A model generated the notes under the pieces. It was not told where the DNA came from, searched no databases, and saw only the letters and a list, made by a program, of their open reading frames with translations. A stretch of 64,000 bases of DNA from Anaerolineae bacterium (lineage in GTDB: Bacteria; Chloroflexota; Anaerolineae; Aggregatilineales; Phototrophicaceae): positions 496,001 to 560,000 of the forward strand of contig JAJDZV010000004.1 of NCBI GenBank assembly GCA_022824465.1. The letters are read 5' to 3'. This document shows positions 61,814 to 64,000 of this stretch, one piece after another. Each line of letters starts with the position of its first letter. Position 1 is the stretch's first letter. The position numbers and the translations under genes were made by a program.

Positions 61814-62791
61814 TTACTTGACCTTTTCTTGGTTCCAGAAGCTCACGTATTTCGACCAAAGGAGTGGATCCTCTTTTATGTCACTGGCTACACTTTCATA
61901 TGAAGGCATGAGACTGGATCTTGTTACCCCTTTCTTTCGAAGCGCGTGCGAAAGCTCTTTGCGCATCCGGAATGGTAACGTAATCTTATACACAGCTTTT
62001 GATCGTCGGATCTTGTGCAGTTCTGTCTCGAAACTTTGCCAGTATCCAGATTCTTCAAATTTCAAATTTGCATTAGTATCGTAAACAAACAGGCTGTCTT
62101 GAGCTTGCAAGAATCCAATCTGGCTGCGTCTGTGAGTAACAATTTCGAGACTGGTCTCATACAGTCGGGCAATGTCGATTGCCCACACAGCCATTCTCTC
62201 GGGTGCCTCTGAAGGGTTTCCCTCAAAGCTGGATGCAAAGTACGCAGCAACTAGAGGCCTGAAAGTAAAATCAAGCAGTCTAGTTGGAATACCGTAATGT
62301 TGGGCCAATGCAGTAAAGACTGAATTGGGATTAGTTCGCAACGCGACGAGGCTAGGATTTTTCTTCATCTCCGACTGCAATTCTACACGTCTCACCAAAT
62401 CGCCAAACATATCTAGGCGCTCAACTCGCTCGAAGGGTAAAGAGAGACCGGACTTGTCAGCAAGGTCGGCAAAAGTTTGTACTAAGGTCAATTCAACCGT
62501 CACTTGCTGCACGACCTGAAACCACCTGGATTGCTCGTCAACTTCAACGGATTCGTCTTTCGATCTAACGATCTGCTCCGCATCAGACCGACTTCCAAAG
62601 AATTGGCATAGATATTTCTGTCGAAACGATTCTCGCATAGCACTCGGATTTAAAGGCAGACTTCCGTCAAGTTGGCCGCGATAAATCCACGTGCTGCCAG
62701 CCCAACGTTTATGGCTTTCGTCAAGTTGGCGTAAGAGTCCATTTACCGTGCGGCAACGAATCTCTGGTATTCCATACTCGTCGGTCTTCAT
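61814..62791 (-). CDS. FRG-domain protein (likely accessory/defence)
   Basis: The FRG signature is plain: 'STWIYRGQLDGSLPLNPSAM' and 'VFTALAQHYGIPTRLLDFTF' followed by 'PLVAAYFASSF'. FRG domains occur in phage-defence and effector loci, but their activity is not established. The gene is clearly AT-richer than both neighbours, implying recent gain. The start is an ATG at 62791 seven bases after the nitrilase stop, with a G-rich ribosome site; a GTG at 62797 is in frame. The 169 bases downstream (61645-61813) hold no convincing gene. Confidence 0.85.
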   Translation of the reverse strand: MKTDEYGIPEIRCRTVNGLLRQLDESHKRWAGSTWIYRGQLDGSLPLNPSAMRESFRQKYLCQFFGSRSDAEQIVRSKDESVEVDEQSRWFQVVQQVTVELTLVQTFADLADKSGLSLPFERVERLDMFGDLVRRVELQSEMKKNPSLVALRTNPNSVFTALAQHYGIPTRLLDFTFRPLVAAYFASSFEGNPSEAPERMAVWAIDIARLYETSLEIVTHRRSQIGFLQAQDSLFVYDTNANLKFEESGYWQSFETELHKIRRSKAVYKITLPFRMRKELSHALRKKGVTRSSLMPSYESVASDIKEDPLLWSKYVSFWNQEKVK

Positions 62792-62798
62792 CCCCACC

Positions 62799-63662
62799 CT
62801 ACCCCAGATTCTCGCTCAGAATCCGCCCCAGCTCCCGCCGCACCAGACCCGGCCGCTCGTCGCGCAGCAAAGGCAGACGCGCCCGCGTCCGGTGCAGTTG
62901 ATTCAGGTCGATCTCTTGCGTGATCAGCGCCTCATCGAAGTAAAGCCCATGCGTCATGAACTCGCCATCCGGGTCGACCACCGATGAGCCGCCCCAGAAA
63001 TTCTTGCCGTCTTCGTAGCCGACGCGATTGCAGTGCAGGATGTACGAGGTGAACATGCTGCCGTAGGCTTGATTCACATGCTCGACCCAGCGCGTGCCCA
63101 TCAGCCGATCGCTGGCATTGAGTCCGCGCGAGGGGCTGGAACTGTTGAGGATGAGCATATCGGCGCCGTCCAGCCAGAGCAGGTAGGGCGGCGAGACGTG
63201 CCAGAAGTCTTCGCAGATCAACATGCCGACGCGGCCGAAGCGGGTATTGAAGGCGCGGACGCTGTTGCCTTGGGCGAAGTAGCGCGATTCATCGAACATG
63301 GCGTAGGTGGGCAGGTAGAGCTTGTGGTGGATGTGCACCGTCTCGCCGCCGGACAGGTAGGCGTTCGCGATGTAGAAGCGCTTGCGAAAGTCGACATGCG
63401 CGAAGCCGACCACGATGTCGAGTTCAAGCTGGCGGCTGGCTTTCAGCAGTTGGGCGAAGATCTGGTCGTCGGCATCGGCCGTCAGCGCCACCTCAGGCAC
63501 GAGGTCCTGAACTTGGTAGCCGGTGACCGAGAGCTCGGGGAAGACAAGCAGGTCGACATTTTCCGCGCGGGCGCGTCGGGCGTATTCCAGGTGCAGGGCG
63601 AGGTTGTGCCGCAGGTCACCGAGTTTTGGGTAGATTTGCGCCAAGCCGATCGTAATGCGCAT
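62799..63662 (-). CDS. Nitrilase-superfamily amidase
   Basis: The Glu-Lys-Cys triad is complete: Glu in 'DLLVFPELSVTGYQ', Lys in 'HIHHKLYLPTYAMF' and Cys in 'VGMLICEDFWHVSPP'. 'GYQVQDLVPE' and 'FDESRYFAQG' resemble the glutaminase domain of NAD synthetase, where it feeds ammonia to NadE. With 287 residues it is a stand-alone amidase, and nadE is not next to it: the FRG gene follows instead. An N-carbamoyl or omega-amidase function is the alternative. AGGAG is eight bases before the ATG. Confidence 0.87.
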   Translation of the reverse strand: MRITIGLAQIYPKLGDLRHNLALHLEYARRARAENVDLLVFPELSVTGYQVQDLVPEVALTADADDQIFAQLLKASRQLELDIVVGFAHVDFRKRFYIANAYLSGGETVHIHHKLYLPTYAMFDESRYFAQGNSVRAFNTRFGRVGMLICEDFWHVSPPYLLWLDGADMLILNSSSPSRGLNASDRLMGTRWVEHVNQAYGSMFTSYILHCNRVGYEDGKNFWGGSSVVDPDGEFMTHGLYFDEALITQEIDLNQLHRTRARLPLLRDERPGLVRRELGRILSENLG

Positions 63663-63804
63663 GGGCGCCGCTCCTGATAGGTCCGCCAGATGACATCATA
63701 ATGCAGCGGCGGGCAAGCGGCAATTCTTGAGCGAGAGCAGGTTGTGATCGCAAGGCGGCGTCGATTCGCCAGTTGCATCATCCCGCGTGGAGCAGTTGCC
63801 GCTT

Positions 63805-64000
63805 TCAGGCGCCGCGCTTGCGGGCTGTCGCGGCGTCGTGCCAGCGCTTGACCTGCGCCAGCCAGTCGATTTGCGCGCCATCAATGCCGCTTATGTGCAG
63901 GAGCGCGCGGCGGGCGATTGCCGCGTCTATGTCGCCGGCGTCGTGCTCAGCCACATCAAGGAGGCAGCACGCGTATTGATGACTTCCGGCGGCCGCGAGC
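63805..64000 (-). CDS. C-terminal part of a protein cut by the right edge
   Basis: One minus-strand frame is open from the window edge to a TGA at 63807-63805 and reads '...SHQYACCLLDVAEHDAGDID', 'AAIARRALLHISGIDGAQID', 'WLAQVKRWHDAATARKRGA'. The composition is protein-like and the overlapping plus frame is not. The start lies beyond the window. The family is not recognised. It would be read in the same direction as the nitrilase, 142 bases upstream of it. Confidence 0.55.
   Translation of the reverse strand, partial: LAAAGSHQYACCLLDVAEHDAGDIDAAIARRALLHISGIDGAQIDWLAQVKRWHDAATARKRGA

Overview
The window looks like a 64 kb piece of a Chloroflexota chromosome, probably Anaerolineae or a relative. 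The evidence is about 58% GC by eye and two membrane proteins that join a cytoplasmic domain to extracellular SH3b domains through Thr-Pro-rich 'TNTPT' linkers. A CSL-DAI type beta-helix secreted protein, a DUF3179 protein and no outer-membrane machinery fit the same picture. No rRNA gene, ribosomal protein or other decisive taxonomic marker is present, so the assignment is an inference. Genes are dense, on both strands, and mostly in short operons.

Layout. 1-7 kb: end-truncated amino-acid ABC binding protein, a gene-poor decayed stretch, FAD oxidoreductase, orphan response regulator, D-galactonate dehydratase, a CPA2 antiporter coupled to a PII-like protein, and a tRNA-Gln with its own promoter. 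7-17 kb: an M20 amidohydrolase, aminotransferase and 2-oxoglutarate dioxygenase operon; an M24 peptidase and ferredoxin-NADP reductase pair; selA with a membrane protein; a BTAD regulator with an ATPase-like N-terminus; cyclophilin. 17.3-19.2 kb: an AT-richer HTH-ImmA protease and DUF4411 PIN pair behind a perfect 21-bp palindrome. 19-24 kb: two-domain ALDH16-type dehydrogenase, carbamoyl-amino-acid hydrolase type M20 enzyme, exonuclease III.

24-30 kb is the least explained part. Three tandem minus-strand membrane proteins share a decayed GIY-YIG (T5orf172-like) domain, and a fourth, well-preserved relative lies at 39.5 kb. They stand next to a leaderless unknown gene and two secreted or envelope proteins. 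30-34.5 kb: polyphosphate kinase, small membrane proteins, and a PD-(D/E)XK nuclease with an adenine methylase whose reading frame contains 13 consecutive G. 34.6-41.7 kb: pyruvate dehydrogenase-type E1-alpha, E1-beta and E2, a glycosyltransferase, the GIY-YIG relative, enoyl-CoA hydratase and two glycine-zipper proteins. 41.7-51.6 kb: DUF3179 protein, GT-C-like membrane protein, MscS channel, a TPR/SH3b membrane protein and an SDR dehydrogenase. 51.8-64 kb: a frameshifted small gene, moaA, threonine synthase, NAL1-like trypsin-fold protein, serine hydrolase, VCBS-like secreted protein, SPFH protein, beta-helix surface protein, an AT-rich FRG-domain gene, nitrilase and a partial gene.

Themes: amino-acid and peptide salvage (binding protein, M20, M24, aminotransferase, hydrolase, nitrilase), central carbon (PDH, galactonate), envelope sensing (TM-linker-SH3b proteins, MscS, SPFH), and small accessory or defence loci (HTH-ImmA/DUF4411, a possibly phase-variable R-M pair, FRG). 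The best candidates for something undescribed are the membrane-anchored decayed GIY-YIG family and the poly-G contingency tract in the methylase.
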